From Owenia fusiformis (lineage: Eukaryota; Annelida; Polychaeta; Sabellida; Oweniidae), in contig CAIIXF020000008.1 in the NCBI GenBank assembly GCA_903813345.2, positions 29,390,005 to 29,454,004 on the forward strand: a stretch of DNA of 64,000 nt, read 5' to 3'. Below, piece after piece: positions 24,005 to 35,109 of the stretch (position 1 is its first letter; every line of letters starts with the position of its first letter). Position numbers and translations under genes: made by a program. Under the pieces are notes generated by a model that ran no database searches, was not told the DNA's origin, and was given only the letters and a program-made list of their open reading frames with translations.

Positions 24005-24790
24005 GTGGAAATAAAGATACATAAACATAAACATAAACCTACGTTTAAATGTGAAAAAGGTGTGAAACAAGGCGACCCTTTAAGTCCCTTACTTTTTAAT
24101 CTTTACATTGATCATATTGTTAACAAGCTTAGTCTGAAAACTGATCCATTACTATATTCAGAAAAGATAGGTTCATTACTTTTTGCTGATGACCTAGTTA
24201 TAATTGCTTCCTCGAAAGAAGACATGCAAGTCAAGTTAGACAAACTCAAGAAATACTGCGGACGGTGGTATCTCTCTATTAACATCAAGAAAACAAAAAT
24301 CACAAAGATAACTGAAACAGGGAAAATAAGTAATGAATCTTTTCATATTGGAAATATACTAATTGAGAATGTTAATAGATACATTTATCTGGGAATGGAA
24401 ATCAGTTCCAATGGGTCTTTAATACCAGCGGCCCAGTTTATAAAACAAAAGGCGGATAAAGCAAAGTTTAAATTGTTCTCTTTACTGTCTAATTCTTATG
24501 TGATGGCAAAATTGGCAATTAAAATATTTGACCATATTGTCAAACCAATATGTATGTATGGAGCAGAAATATGAGGAACAGGCTATCTTAATAATAGAAT
24601 TATTAAAACTGTTCCCAAATGGGCACTAGAAAATTCGTATGACAAGATCAAAATTGAGTCAACCCATATGTTGTTCCTAAAATTTGTGTTGGGTGTACAT
24701 AAGAAAGCTAGGCGAATTAGCGAGACTACCTTTATTCATTGATATTATCCCCCGACTTGCTAAAATTACTCAAATTTATAGGTTTGAATG
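24005..24790 (+). pseudogene. LINE-A reverse transcriptase, palm and thumb
   Basis: Contains GVKQGDPLSPLLFNLYI (RT block 4), SLLFADDLVIIAS with the FADD catalytic pair at 24181-24192, and RYIYLGMEI. It then reads AAQFIKQKADKAKFKL and a C-P-x-Y-G-A-E-I end with a TGA where related LINE-C reads IWG. Beyond the stop the homology goes on (FLKFVLGVHKKA, then a shifted ELARLPLFIDI) to about 24790, where the TIR element interrupts it. Confidence 0.85.
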
Positions 24791-24800
24791 AATATCAAAA

Positions 24801-25524
24801 TTGCTGGAATTACACATGACGTTTTACAAAAGCTTCTTTGGTTTTAACCAGGTTTAAGAATTAGGTGTAATCACGATTGCAGTTTTACAAAAGCGCTTTT
24901 CTAAAACTCCAAGAACCCTTGTCACTAGTAAACGGCATAAGTCTTTAGGCGCTTAAGTGTGCAGTGTAATACCAATCGTTTTTTTGTAAGACGCCTTACC
25001 TGGGTTTTTACTAGCTTTTAACATTTGCCCTAAACGAAATATTTGATACATTTGAAATATTTGATACATGATGAGACATTCTGTAGCGCTGCTTTCCTTT
25101 CTGGCTATATCTAAATTGAAAAATGGATGATGGTCTCAAGGTCAGATCGAAATCAAGTGTTATCTTCAGAGAATATGTACATATTTTTCTTTTACCTTTT
25201 TATTATGTTTTCTCATAATTAATAAAAGATAAATAAAAATTATCCAATGTCATGCATTTTTAATCAAATTATGGAAGATCAGTTTTGTCTTAGATGCAAA
25301 AAGAATACATTTATAGGAGATGTACACATACATGTATGCTGGATACTATCCATAACTACATCGTTAAAAGTGCACGAAAGGCGTTTTAGAAAAAAACAGG
25401 TGTAATTCCAAAATATAATTCCTAAGACGCTTTAGAAATGTTGGTGTAATCAGAAAGGCGATTTTGTAAAGCGCCTTCCACTGAAACGTTATTATTAGCG
25501 GAATTTGTGGTGTAATTCCAGCAA
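24801..25524. mobile_element. TIR element inserted in LINE-A, 724 bp
   Basis: The ends are TTGCTGGAATTACAC and GTGTAATTCCAGCAA. Internal phrases such as TTTTACAAAAGC...CTTT and GGTGTAAT recur in both halves (for example 24850-24900 and 25380-25500), so much of it can fold. No protein frame. LINE-A coding resumes in the adjacent bases on both sides. Confidence 0.75.
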
Positions 25525-25994
25525 ATGTCAACACTAAGAAATTAAAATCTAGGCTTAAAGAAAGATACTTTGAAAACATGCTTAAAGATGCCAATGGCAA
25601 ATTAAGGTTTTATAAACAAATCAAATTTTCATTTCAGTATGGCAATGATCTTGACCATATTAAGGATAAAGATGCCCGCCGCAATTTAACATCACTTAGA
25701 ATAAGCAGTCACAAGCTTGAGGTTGAGGTGGATAGATATATAAGACCACATCTTCCACCCGAACTCAGAATTTGTAAACTATGTAAAAAGGCACATGACA
25801 CTGGGGGACATCTTTTGCTCAAGTGTAATGAGCTCAAACATATCACAAATAAATATTTAGACTTGCTTTATACCAAATGCCCTAATATTAGCTCGCTAGC
25901 TTTCTTATTTAATGCCGAAGAGCAATATTGCAGCATCTTTTCAAACATGGCAAATGAAGTATTCTCTATAAGGAGTACTTTGCTCAGTAGGTAG
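25525..25994 (+). pseudogene. LINE-A C-terminal zinc-knuckle domain
   Basis: The open frame carries LTSLRISSHKLEVE, RYIRPHLPPELR and the knuckle CKLCKKAH...GHLLLKC; counting from 25578 these are C66, C69, H78 and C83. The same order and spacing occur in the LINE at 32306-33319 (RLRISAHNLEIE..., CKLCKIN...HFIFEC). It ends in TAG at 25992-25994 and is followed by AT-rich 3' sequence. Confidence 0.85.
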
Positions 25995-26010
25995 ATTTCT
26001 ACTAGACAGA

Positions 26011-26966
26011 CTCACCCAGTAACAACGTGATCCGGGTACATATGTATATACTGTATATATACATCTTTATTTATGTACTTTTCTACTTGTACGTTATGTC
26101 TATATTAGTTTTTCTTTATATTCTTTTGTACACAAAACAATATAACACTAACAGACGGGGGGGGGGGTCAGATGCATATGGAATTGAAAAAGAACAATTA
26201 CAGAGTTACTTCAATTTGATTGAACTATTGAAATTTTCCAGATATATCATAAACGGGATTTTAAAAAGTCAAATTCAATAAGCTTGTATAGATCACTAGA
26301 TCTAACAAAACATCAGGTACAGACGCCAAATAATCAAACAGGCTGGAAGCAGACTCCGTGGCAGTGCTAGTCTTCATCATATTCTATTCTGAGACACTGG
26401 ATGGGAGTTTGGGCTGGAAGCTAACACCAAATGGGCACAACGTAATTTGTATGAAAACTTGTCTTTATTCAAAATCGTTCAAAAAGAGATGAAACCCCAT
26501 GCAAAATGTAGTCCCATGCCACTTAAACCATGGTTAAACTGTTGACTGGGGAGGGGAACCTAAAATGATAGTTTTCATTCATATGAACTTTGATACCCCT
26601 CTCCTCCTTTTCCTTATTTGCATGACCTACCTCCCTTCTCATGCTGCCACTTAGATGATTTTCTTGCGTAGGTTTTGGTACATTCCAACCGGCATGGCAC
26701 TCTTACCCTCTTCATGACGAATGAAGTTATAATTGAAACTTAAATGCCCATGCTATTGAAACCCAGATTCAAGGTATTGTGTTTCATACCCCGGGTTAAG
26801 ACATACTTATTTTGTATAACACTACTAATTATCCTTATTGCTTCACTTCACTCACGAGTGTACCGTTTCGTTCATTGACTTTACTTTTTGAGTCGATCGA
26901 TTCCTTATTAACACGTGGACTAGCGTCACGAACCAAATTGGCATGTTCGGTTCGTGAAAGACTAGT
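26011..26966. other. LINE 3' tail and gene-free sequence
   Basis: The TATATA-rich tail of LINE-A runs to about 26150, followed by a poly-G run at 26157-26167. The rest has no supported gene; frames there are short and without motifs. Confidence 0.4.
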
Positions 26967-27302
26967 GTATCTGTCGCTGGCAAGTGAAATCGGTTTCAAG
27001 AGTTTTAGATTTAAAAAGTTGTGAAAACTTTTGTCATTTTTTCACGCTTTTGTAAATGTAAACTAAGGAGATTGGGACCCTAAGGCCTTTTCATTATTCT
27101 ATCGACAGAGATGTGTTTGGTGACTATAGAAAGTAGAATCAATTCCCTAGAGCATGTGCTATACAGTATCGCCGTGCGAACCTGCTGTGAAACATAGTCT
27201 CAATTTCCGGACAAGGTCACCATTTTTCATGAAATGGTATGATCATATTCCGTATTAATGTCGACAAAACCACTAATACGGAACGGTGTAAACGAGACCG
27301 TG
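26967..27302 (-). repeat. Right arm of the 330-bp inverted repeat
   Basis: Reverse complement of 19079-19407, from GTATCTGTCGCTGGCAAGTG to CGGAACGGTGTAAACGAGAC, with modest divergence and small gaps. A CAGGGGCGGATCCAGG phrase typical of hAT-type MITE ends lies just outside, at 27352. Confidence 0.75.
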
Positions 27303-27410
27303 TATTGTTAAGACAATGGTTCGCCCTGCACATTTGAATACGTATTAGCGACAGGGGCGGATCCAGGTACCTGCAACAAACGGGCAGAAGCACTCGATGC
27401 CGGATACACA

Positions 27411-27545
27411 TCAAACACGTGCTAAAGTTTAGCACGTGTTTGAGATTGATCAAACCCGTGCTTAAGTTTAGCACGTGTTTGAGGTTGATCAAACCCGTGC
27501 TAGAATTTAGCCATGTTTGAGGTTCGATCAAACCCTGGGCCTCAG
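27411..27545. repeat. Tandem palindromic units with CACGTG boxes
   Basis: A perfect 33-base palindrome (TCAAACACGTGCTAAA, one base, then its inverse) spans 27411-27443. Two decaying copies follow (TTGATCAAACCCGTGC ... GCACGTGTTTGAGG). CACGTG occurs at 27416, 27433 and near 27472. Confidence 0.8.
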
Positions 27546-27795
27546 ATCAAACCCGTGTGTGAAGCTCCAAGTGTTCCGGGCTACCCAAGTATTCCGACTC
27601 CTGCCGAAATATTCTGAATTGACCCAAGTATTCTGGGTTTACTTATTTTAGCAAATACACTCGATATGGTGATTTTTCAATTTCTAATCCAATTTTAGAT
27701 TTCTACAGAGATGACTGTTGAAATTAAGTTAATCAAATCACTTATAATGTGGCTGTCTCATGTACAAAAGATTTTCCTTTTTTTATATATAACTA

Positions 27796-28672
27796 CACTC
27801 CCCTCTATAAGTTTGGCAACCTTAGCTCCCCCATTGAACTACGTGTTAAAGCCTCTTTAGGTTTGAATTTTTATTTACTTAACCGGCGATGAGATAACTT
27901 ATAATATTAATGGAAACGTAACTTGACCTTATTTTCAATACCTCCAAAATTTCTCAATTTTTTCCTCAATTAGAATAGGTCGAAAATTGATGATAAATTT
28001 AATGAATTTTTGAAAATCGTCATTCCCATGTAATTCAATGGGAAATGGAGGGTTCGGGCAAATCAGAAATCAGGATATATTTTCAGTAAAAGATTCAGCA
28101 AAAAAAAAAATATATAGAAAATTGAATTGTCTAACTTTTTTGTACACTAAGTGTTTAGTTTATTTGATGAATACTAAAGTTACAGCGCTTCAAAGTCATT
28201 TTTGAAAATAATTTTTCGCCTCCTGAGTTATTTCAATGGGAAAGGTTTTTTGAAAAACTATTTTGACTTTAAAGCCCTATAACTTTGTTGAACCTGAAGA
28301 AACATATTAATTTTTTGTTAAATAAAGTTAACACTAATTCAATTGCCTGCCTTATTCGTATTTTTTTGCAAGGACTCGGATGGATGGATATTCTGTCATA
28401 TGACTTGCGGCAAACCTATCATTTCCCATTGGTTAACATGGGAATGTCGATTTTCAAAATTCATCAAATTTATCATCAATTTTCAACTTATTGTAATTGA
28501 GGGAAAAAATTGAGAAAATGTTGAGGTATTGGAAATAAAGTCAAATTACGTTTCCGTTAATAGTATAAGTATTTTCATGGTAGGTTAAGTAAATAAAAAT
28601 TCAAAGGTAAAGAGGCTTTTAACACGTAGTTCAATGGGGGAGCTAATGTTGCCTAACTTATGGAGGGGAGTG
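27796..28672. mobile_element. Foldback MITE family F, copy 1, 877 bp
   Basis: The ends are CACTCCCCTCTATAAGTTTG and the inverse, each flanked by TA (27794-27795, 28673-28674). Pairing continues inward through CATTGAACTACGTGTTAAAG, a GTAAGTAAATAAAAATTC-like block and AAATTGATGATAAATTT, so each half mirrors the other. A second copy of almost the same length is at 55460-56338. No frame for a transposase. Confidence 0.85.
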
Positions 28673-28781
28673 TAACAGGGCACCCATTGAGGAGTGTCAA
28701 ATCCCCGGGTGTTCGACCTTTGCACCATGGAACACTCCTGAGCAATAGGATATTTGGACAGAATATATCGATATATGTAGA

Positions 28782-29616
28782 CTGAGTCTTAGCCTTGCCC
28801 AAGTCGGTATTTTTTTTACTTATCTGATCTTGAATTATTACCGCCTTGTACAATCCAATACATCGCTGCTGATATTATGCTAAGATATTCAACGGTTTCG
28901 AGATTTCCATAATACCTACGCTATCAGGGGTATCGCGAAACCTTATATATTGACAGATATACGCGTGGACACAACGTGTGACTTCAGGCTAATTGACCAA
29001 TCGTTGACCCGCATGCATAAGCAAAGCAATCTTCCCGTCTACGACTTGAAATTCAATGATCTGATCGATCGTTTCTTTAGAGTTACAATATATTATGTAA
29101 TTAAATGTACATAGGGAATGTAAGTCATTAATATAAATTAAATCATGCAATAGATTTAAAACTGATTTTGCGATGAAAATGCAAGACCTAGTCCAATGTA
29201 GCGGGTCATGTAGTCTTCGATCAGTGATCGAATCTCAGCCTACATCACATGTACATGTTCATTTGAATTCACCGATCGTTTCAACGTTTATTGTTGAAAT
29301 CTTCTCACCTCCGGTTACCGATCGATGCATCCACTAAACTCTGATTGATATTTATCTGATATAATATTTGTATTTTGATGATGAATTCATGCAGGATTTG
29401 TTCGTGAAAAGTCCCGGCGAAAACTAAAAAGTGTACTTGTTTTTGACCGCGCATAATAATGAGCTAACGCTGCAGGGCCGTCGTTGATTGGTCAAATTTT
29501 ACCGACATAAACATTGAGTCGGTAAAGCACGTGGCTTTCTCTTTGGTACAAGGCGGTCATAATAGAAATTAAGATAGTAAAAGAGACCGACTTGGGCAAG
29601 GCTAACTGGGTCTCAG
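28782..29616. mobile_element. TIR element, about 835 bp
   Basis: TAGCCTTGCCCAAGTCGGT near 28790 and ACCGACTTGGGCAAGGCTAA near 29586, plus ACCGCCTTGTAC and GTACAAGGCGGT inside, define arms of about 75 bases. The centre has no recognisable gene. GACCAATCGTTGACC- and GATTGGTCAA-type CCAAT motifs occur in it. Confidence 0.7.
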
Positions 29617-29885
29617 TTTCAGGAATACTAAGTATGTATCAACTTGTTCAGGAAAATTGTCCTTTTGAAAAAAATGGGTGCGTATTTCTAATAATGGACA
29701 ATTTTTTGACATTTTCTGGCTCTCTTTCTTAATCGTGTGGCACTTTTAACTTTTGGCACCCTCTCTTGTGAATTTTAAGATATTATAAAATATATGTGAA
29801 CTCGGAACACTTAGGTTGTCAGAACAGTTGGGCAAGAGACAGAACACTTGGGTAGCCCAGAACAGTTGGGCTTTCACACCCGTGC

Positions 29886-30298
29886 TGGAATGTAGTTCGA
29901 AGTCCAACCGATAGAGGCGCTCCTAACCCGTGCTACAAATCCAACCAATCAGAGCGCTCTTAAACCGTGCTATTTTGCCGAAATATCTTTCTGGAAGTTT
30001 TGTACCGTTAGTTTGTAATCAATATAGCCGATCTGAAGGTAAGAAGTTGCTCAAAGTGAACAAGACTAAGCGAGGATCAAACAGGGTAATGATTTTTTCT
30101 GATAAATTCAACATAAAACTTGTAATTTTCCCGTAAAGTGAGTATGATGAATTATCGCCCATTGATTTTGATTTTCAAAAAATTTCACTGCCATATTCCT
30201 ATTGTACATAAATGACTTTCGTTTATCTTGAATTAGTTCTAGTTTGGCTAATAAAGTGTGTGACCTCTTATATGTTGATGCTTCTCGAGACCCTATCT
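29886..30298. other. No gene seen
   Basis: Contains a degenerate pair of AACCCGTGCT phrases (29930, 29965) related to the 27.4-kb palindromes, and a short chance frame. Confidence 0.4.
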
Positions 30299-31480
30299 AC
30301 AATAGACGAGTAGGAAAATCCTCCAAAGCCTTCAAATAAGGGAGTTTAATATTTTACTGACCCCCAGCGAAATTTTGGTACCATCGGAAAGCTCTGATAT
30401 CATGCATTGCCAATTTGAGGTTTAATAGAATTTTGACTCGGGCCGTTACCATGGAAACGGACGCTATAAATAACTCCCGCTTTTAACGAGTGTTAATACG
30501 ATAAAATATGTATTCCCAGATATCTTTTTTATTTTCTATCAGATATTTATAATATGGGTATCAAATGAAAGTTCATGATGGCATCTTTACAATGAGGTAT
30601 GAATTATGCAAATTAGCTCATTAACATAACCATTGTGACGTCATAACTGACAAAATTTAAAAGATTTTAACATAAAACTTAGCTGTGTACCTGTATAAAG
30701 GTCCCGTTATTTAAAATAACGATGTATCTTTTCCGTTTTTCATATTCATTTGAAAGAGTACGATACCAGCTTCAAAATAATGTATAAAATATGCCATTTC
30801 TGTCTAATAAATTTCTTTATTGAGCTCCAAAAGGGTAACATGCACAATCAAAAAATTGTTTTGAAACTGATCCCCTTTGAAAGAAATGTCGAAAAGAAGG
30901 CAGCAAGGTATGTTTTATCTTGGATTATCGCTTTCATTTTCGTCAGATAATTAAATGTTTGGTATCAAATGAAAGGTAATGCTTTTTCCTTTTTGATGAA
31001 GTATAATTTATGTAAAATAGCTCATTAACGTTTCAATTGTGACGTCATTACTGACATAATTGACACAAAAATGTCAGAGAAGTCAAATCTATCTCATTTA
31101 TGTTAAAAGGTATAGACTTGTTACTTTCTATTGGATCTTAATGATTAAAGTACCATCTGTATGCTTGTCATGCATTCCTTTTTAAAATATATATCAAAAA
31201 CATCTAGTACATAACTTTAATACATTGTGAACTGTGATTGTAAGAGCCGTTCAGTCATTATTCGTGTATTTAGCTCTTTTATGATTAAATTCAAATTTAC
31301 CTAACATGGAGTTAAAAGTGTGTTTTCCCAATTTTGCAAGAAATAATATCATACCATTTTTTCAATAGCAATAAGACACATTTTAGTACAAAAAAACAAA
31401 TTGATGAAGGGGGTGGGGGTCAGTAGTTATTTACGCATGTAACAGGGATTTAAGACGGGGAATATCACAAGGATGATATT
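30299..31480 (+). repeat. Left arm of a 1.2-kb inverted repeat with two CRE octamers
   Basis: Pairs with 37517-38689. Landmarks from the outside in: AGACGAGTAGGAA, GGGAGTTTAATATT, GGGTATCAAATGAAAG, AACATAAC...GTGACGTCA, GTCATTATTCGTG and TTTAGTACAAAAAAAC. Within the arm a segment is duplicated about 405 bases apart, each copy with GGTATCAAATGAAAG, TTAGCTCATTAAC-like sequence and a perfect TGACGTCA (30636-30643, 31040-31047). Confidence 0.8.
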
Positions 31481-32305
31481 CATATCACCCAAGAGGTATT
31501 ACTCATCCGACAGGTGAATAATTATATCATCCTGATAGATGAATAATGACACTTTACTATGGTCAAAAGCAATATCTACCAAAAAAACAAACAATGAGAA
31601 ATAACATTGGAACAGAACTAAAAATAACACTGGAAGTCATTTTGGGAGTCACTGTTGCTGTTCCTTTACCTTTGAGAATACTCTTCTCAATAATAAATTT
31701 GCACTAATGGGATGATATGGATATCAACCCCATATCATCTCGTATATCATCACAATATCAGTTGTGGTCCCAAATATGTGATTTATCCTTTGCTGTTACA
31801 TACCTGATACTGCTTTGACTATACGGTATGATACAAAAGAATACCATAAAACTGTTACTTTGTAATTAATCCCTTGGTATTTTGGAATCATATATCATAT
31901 TTTTATCCACTCATTGTAATTGATTTATGATAATCATTCGTATATTGATATCATATTCATTCATATTCATCCGATGGTTTATTTAAACGAGAGTGACATT
32001 CCATCAAATATGGCCTTTAACTCTAAAGTTCCTAGTCTTATTTTTGAAGTAAGCATTAGTTTTGTCTGATTTTTCATGTAACTGCTTTTCTGGATATAGG
32101 AATAATTTCTTGCAAAAATCATATATGGTGGGGGCGGGATGGGGCCTACTAATTTCCTAAAATTGATTATCAAAGTCAAGAAATAAGAAGTTAAGTCAGA
32201 AAATGCTTTCATGAATGACCCGATTACTACATTTTTTAAATATTGCACAAATATATGCTGATACAGAGAGTTTATTACTTTGATTATAATTACTGCATTA
32301 CTTGA
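31481..32305. other. No gene seen
   Basis: AT-rich, with repeated GATGATAT and CATCC phrases (31460-31560, 31715-31760) that are locally palindromic. Opposite-strand frames here lack motifs. Confidence 0.4.
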
Positions 32306-33319
32306 TTGCATTTTAACATCATAGAAAAAGCAGAAAAGGCTAAATTCAAATTGATAAGTATGCTTACACATGGTGATATTAACCTAACTTTGTGCCTGAA
32401 ATTATTTGACATATTAGTAAAACCAATTTTATTATATGGATGTGAAATCTGGGGTGCTGGTCTAATAACTAATAAAGATCTTCTGAAAAATAAAGATTTT
32501 GGCCTTGAAATGAAATATGACAAGTCACTTCCACCGGAATTACTACATCTATCTTTTTTGAAGTTTCTATTAGGGGTGCATAGAAAAACGAGTAATTTAG
32601 CTACGATGGGTGAGTTAGGTAGATTCCCTCTGTTTATCAATATATTTTACCAACAAGTTAAATACTTAGATCATATAGAAAATGAAGGAACGAGTTCATT
32701 ACTAATTAATGCATATGCAGATAGTATTGAACTATCAAAAGTTCATAATCAACCATCATGGTACTATGACATTGATAAAATAATGGCATATGTTCAACCA
32801 CAAGATAAAAATTACATTAAAAGTAAACCGCTTGATATTAAGAAAATCCTTGAAAAAAGATATATAAAATATTGGGAAAAAACTGTCAATGATAATAAAG
32901 GGAAATTAGAATTTTTGAATAATATCAAACAACGATGGGGAAAAGAACCATATTTGAATTTAATAAAGAACGCTGAACATAGGAAATCTATGACGCGATT
33001 AAGAATAAGTGCACACAATTTAGAAATAGAGCGAGGAAGATATACAAGACCAATAGTTCCGAGAGATCAAAGAAAATGCAAATTATGTAAAATCAACACT
33101 GGTACGGAAACTCATTTTATTTTTGAGTGCCAAAAATTGGAAAAAATTAGATATGAATACTTTGATACGTTTAACTCGATTTGCCCAAATCTAACTGTAT
33201 TGACTACCGAAGAAAAGGCTAATTATATGTTTAATGCTGAGGGTAACATGTGTATCACCTTTGCAAAATACCTTTATGAAATAATTGAAAAGAGATCGAC
33301 AACTATATTATCAATATAA
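32306..33319 (+). pseudogene. LINE-C C-terminal fragment, same family as LINE-A
   Basis: A 337-residue uninterrupted frame, 5'-truncated downstream of the RT active site. It starts in the thumb (EKAEKAKFKLISML; compare QKADKAKFKLFSLL in LINE-A), then KPILLYGCEIWG, FLKFLLGVHRKTSN, ELGRFPLFINI, RLRISAHNLEIE and a Cys-Cys-His-Cys knuckle at C258, C261, H270 and C275. It ends at TAA 33317-33319. The open frame without stops suggests a fairly recent insertion, but the lost 5' part means it cannot encode a working element. The first ATG is not a real start. Confidence 0.85.
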
Positions 33320-33525
33320 ATATATACATGTAGGTGTAGGCTAATAGTAGTTGTTGGTATATATCTAATGATCAGTCAATCACATTATATTGTCATTATA
33401 TGCCATGTAAAATTGAATTGTATGTTATTGTAATTGTATGTATAGTTTTAGTTTTATTTTATCATGTTTATTTGCTGTACACTCACCCGAAAGGGATTTT
33501 TAGTACAATAAAGCATTGAATATAA
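33320..33525 (+). mobile_element. 3' UTR and tail of LINE-C
   Basis: AT-rich sequence after the LINE stop, ending with AATAAA at 33507-33512 and a short ATTGAATATAAT tail, where LINE homology presumably stops. Confidence 0.6.
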
Positions 33526-33564
33526 TATTCGATGTAATGATCAAAATACATAAATCTACCGTTA

Positions 33565-33954
33565 ATTAAAGGGGCAACAAGGTCTGTAGAGAAAAAATTC
33601 AACATTTTTACTTTTTTCTGAGCTATCAGGGCAACATTTGGCTTAACATCTTCATTGTCAGCATTAAGAAGTGTAAATTCAGTTCAAAGCTTCTATAAAG
33701 GGAGCCCCACTTATAGATTTTTAAGATCCACCACTTATAGATTTTTAAGATCCACCACGTTTCAAGAGGAATATCAGCTGAAATAATGTTCATCCAGGGG
33801 TTTCTTGGGAGAAATTAAAAATATATGTTAGTCTTGATGAAATATCCAAACTTGAACATATTTTGACACTGGTTCATGATCGTTGAATGGCCACTCTGCA
33901 CTAATTGTTGCACCTTTAAAAGAAACAAAGATTTGTCTATATTTTGTTATACCC
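33565..33954. other. TTAA-class MITE left end and a 24-bp tandem pair
   Basis: TTAAAGGGGCAACA...GTCTGTAG at 33565 matches another end at 61366 (TTAAAGGGGCAACACGGCC). ACTTATAGATTTTTAAGATC is duplicated in tandem at 33708-33757. No matching right end was found, so only a fragment is claimed. Confidence 0.5.
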
Positions 33955-34457
33955 TTAAAGATGCATTATGCCACAGGTTTCTCCCCCAGACAATCAACGA
34001 TGTCCTATTGTTATTGCTCATATAATATCTCACATACGAGATACCATGGATATATCTTGAGAATAACTTTTGGGTATATTATTGTCGAATTATCGGAAAT
34101 AATCATAAGAACAACCAAACTCCAGAATTAAACACAATTAATGCCGAGGGGAATCCCCATTGAGTCACACACAGCGCCCACAAGCGTCTTGAACCAGGGA
34201 GCCAATCAGGTTTATGATAAACAAATTCAACGACCAATCAGATAACAAGAGGACTTTCCCGGAATATTCAAACTTTAGATTGAATATATTTCTTCGAAAA
34301 AAAATCGGCCAGCACAATCGCAAAATTAACACTGAGAGAGGGGGATTTTGGGACTTCTTCTTTGGTAAGTAGATGGGTATATATGTGGTGAAACTCAATA
34401 TGCAAAAAATCCAGAGGGGTCTTGATTGTGCTACCCTATGGCATAGAGCCTCTTTAA
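33955..34457. mobile_element. TTAA-flanked MITE, about 500 bp
   Basis: TTAAAGATGCATTATGCCAC at the left and the inverse of TTAAAGAGGCTCTATGCCAT at the right, each starting at a TTAA. This target preference is known for piggyBac- and Kolobok-type transposons. Inside are two CCAATCA boxes (34202, 34233) and a GGTAAGTAG donor-like site at 34362, which look promoter-like but lie within the MITE. Confidence 0.65.
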
Positions 34458-35109
34458 GTAATTCTATTACAAAACATTTTGGACAACTATAATTTAAGAA
34501 GTAATTTCAAACTGTTGATCTGTACGTAGCTCTTGGTTATTGTATTGTATTTTAACCAACAGTGAAGGTGATCGATACATCTTGGGTGTACGGTCGTAAT
34601 TTACGTAATGAATCCCGAGAGACTGACCCAGAAACCCCTCCTCGAAGGAGCTCTGTTATAATTTATGTGCACTCATACAAAGACAATGACATACAAGAAC
34701 ATTCCACAGCCTTTTATACGCATTGTGGACCCTAATGCTATATTTTAGTATATTTTAAGGTCAGGGTGCATGTTTGGAATTTTGATGCAACCCTCAATAG
34801 GGTCACATGTTATTTTTCAGTTTTGATAAAATGTACAAAAACAAGAAAATTCAGTAAAAGGCGAGGTTTACGAAAAGCGACCGACCCCACCGACCACTGA
34901 CCGGTCAATGTTTTCCACCGGTAGCCTCAAAACAGGGTTTGAAGAGAAAAATGTGTAAAACACCAACCATATCATGTAAAAACCGACCATATTTGTAGCT
35001 TTAAAATATTAATAATTCGAGACATTGTCAACATTATCTTCTTACTATATAGCACAGTGGTCTGTCTAGCTGTCCAGACATCTCAACCAAGACAGTTTGA
35101 TCTTTGGCC
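34458..35109. other. No gene seen
   Basis: Unique-looking sequence. GGTTTACGAAAAGCGACCGACC near 34865 recurs loosely at 37022 (GTTTACGGAAAACACCGACC), so a low-copy repeat is present. No frame is supported. Confidence 0.4.

Larger units (their letters stand above)
20490..26010 (+). mobile_element. Decayed non-LTR retrotransposon (LINE-A) split by three insertions
   Basis: Reading order on the plus strand: endonuclease C-terminus (20490-20712), linker (20761-21078), RT N-terminal part (21721-22560), RT palm and thumb (24005-24790) and C-terminal zinc knuckle (25525-25994). Stops and frameshifts occur in most segments. The gaps are filled by a 22-base strand-switching array (21079-21720), a truncated second LINE (about 22618-24004) and a 724-bp TIR element (24801-25524). 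The 3' portion is homologous to the LINE at 32306-33319. The 5' end of the element is missing or unrecognisable. The layout fits the Jockey/CR1/I-like assemblage. Confidence 0.85.
27549..29885. mobile_element. Inverted-repeat element with two nested insertions
   Basis: GGGCTACCCAAGT with its flanks at 27549-27655 (AACCCGTGTGTGAAG..., CAAGTATTCC) returns in reverse complement at 29799-29885 (ACTTGGGTAGCCC ... CACACCCGTG). The interior holds a 877-bp foldback (27796-28672) and a separate TIR element (28782-29616), giving an onion-like arrangement. No coding frame seen. Confidence 0.65.

Noticed and set aside
32290-32640. Minus-strand frames of 116 and 130 residues
   Set aside because: They are antisense shadows of the LINE-C frame and adjacent AT-rich sequence.
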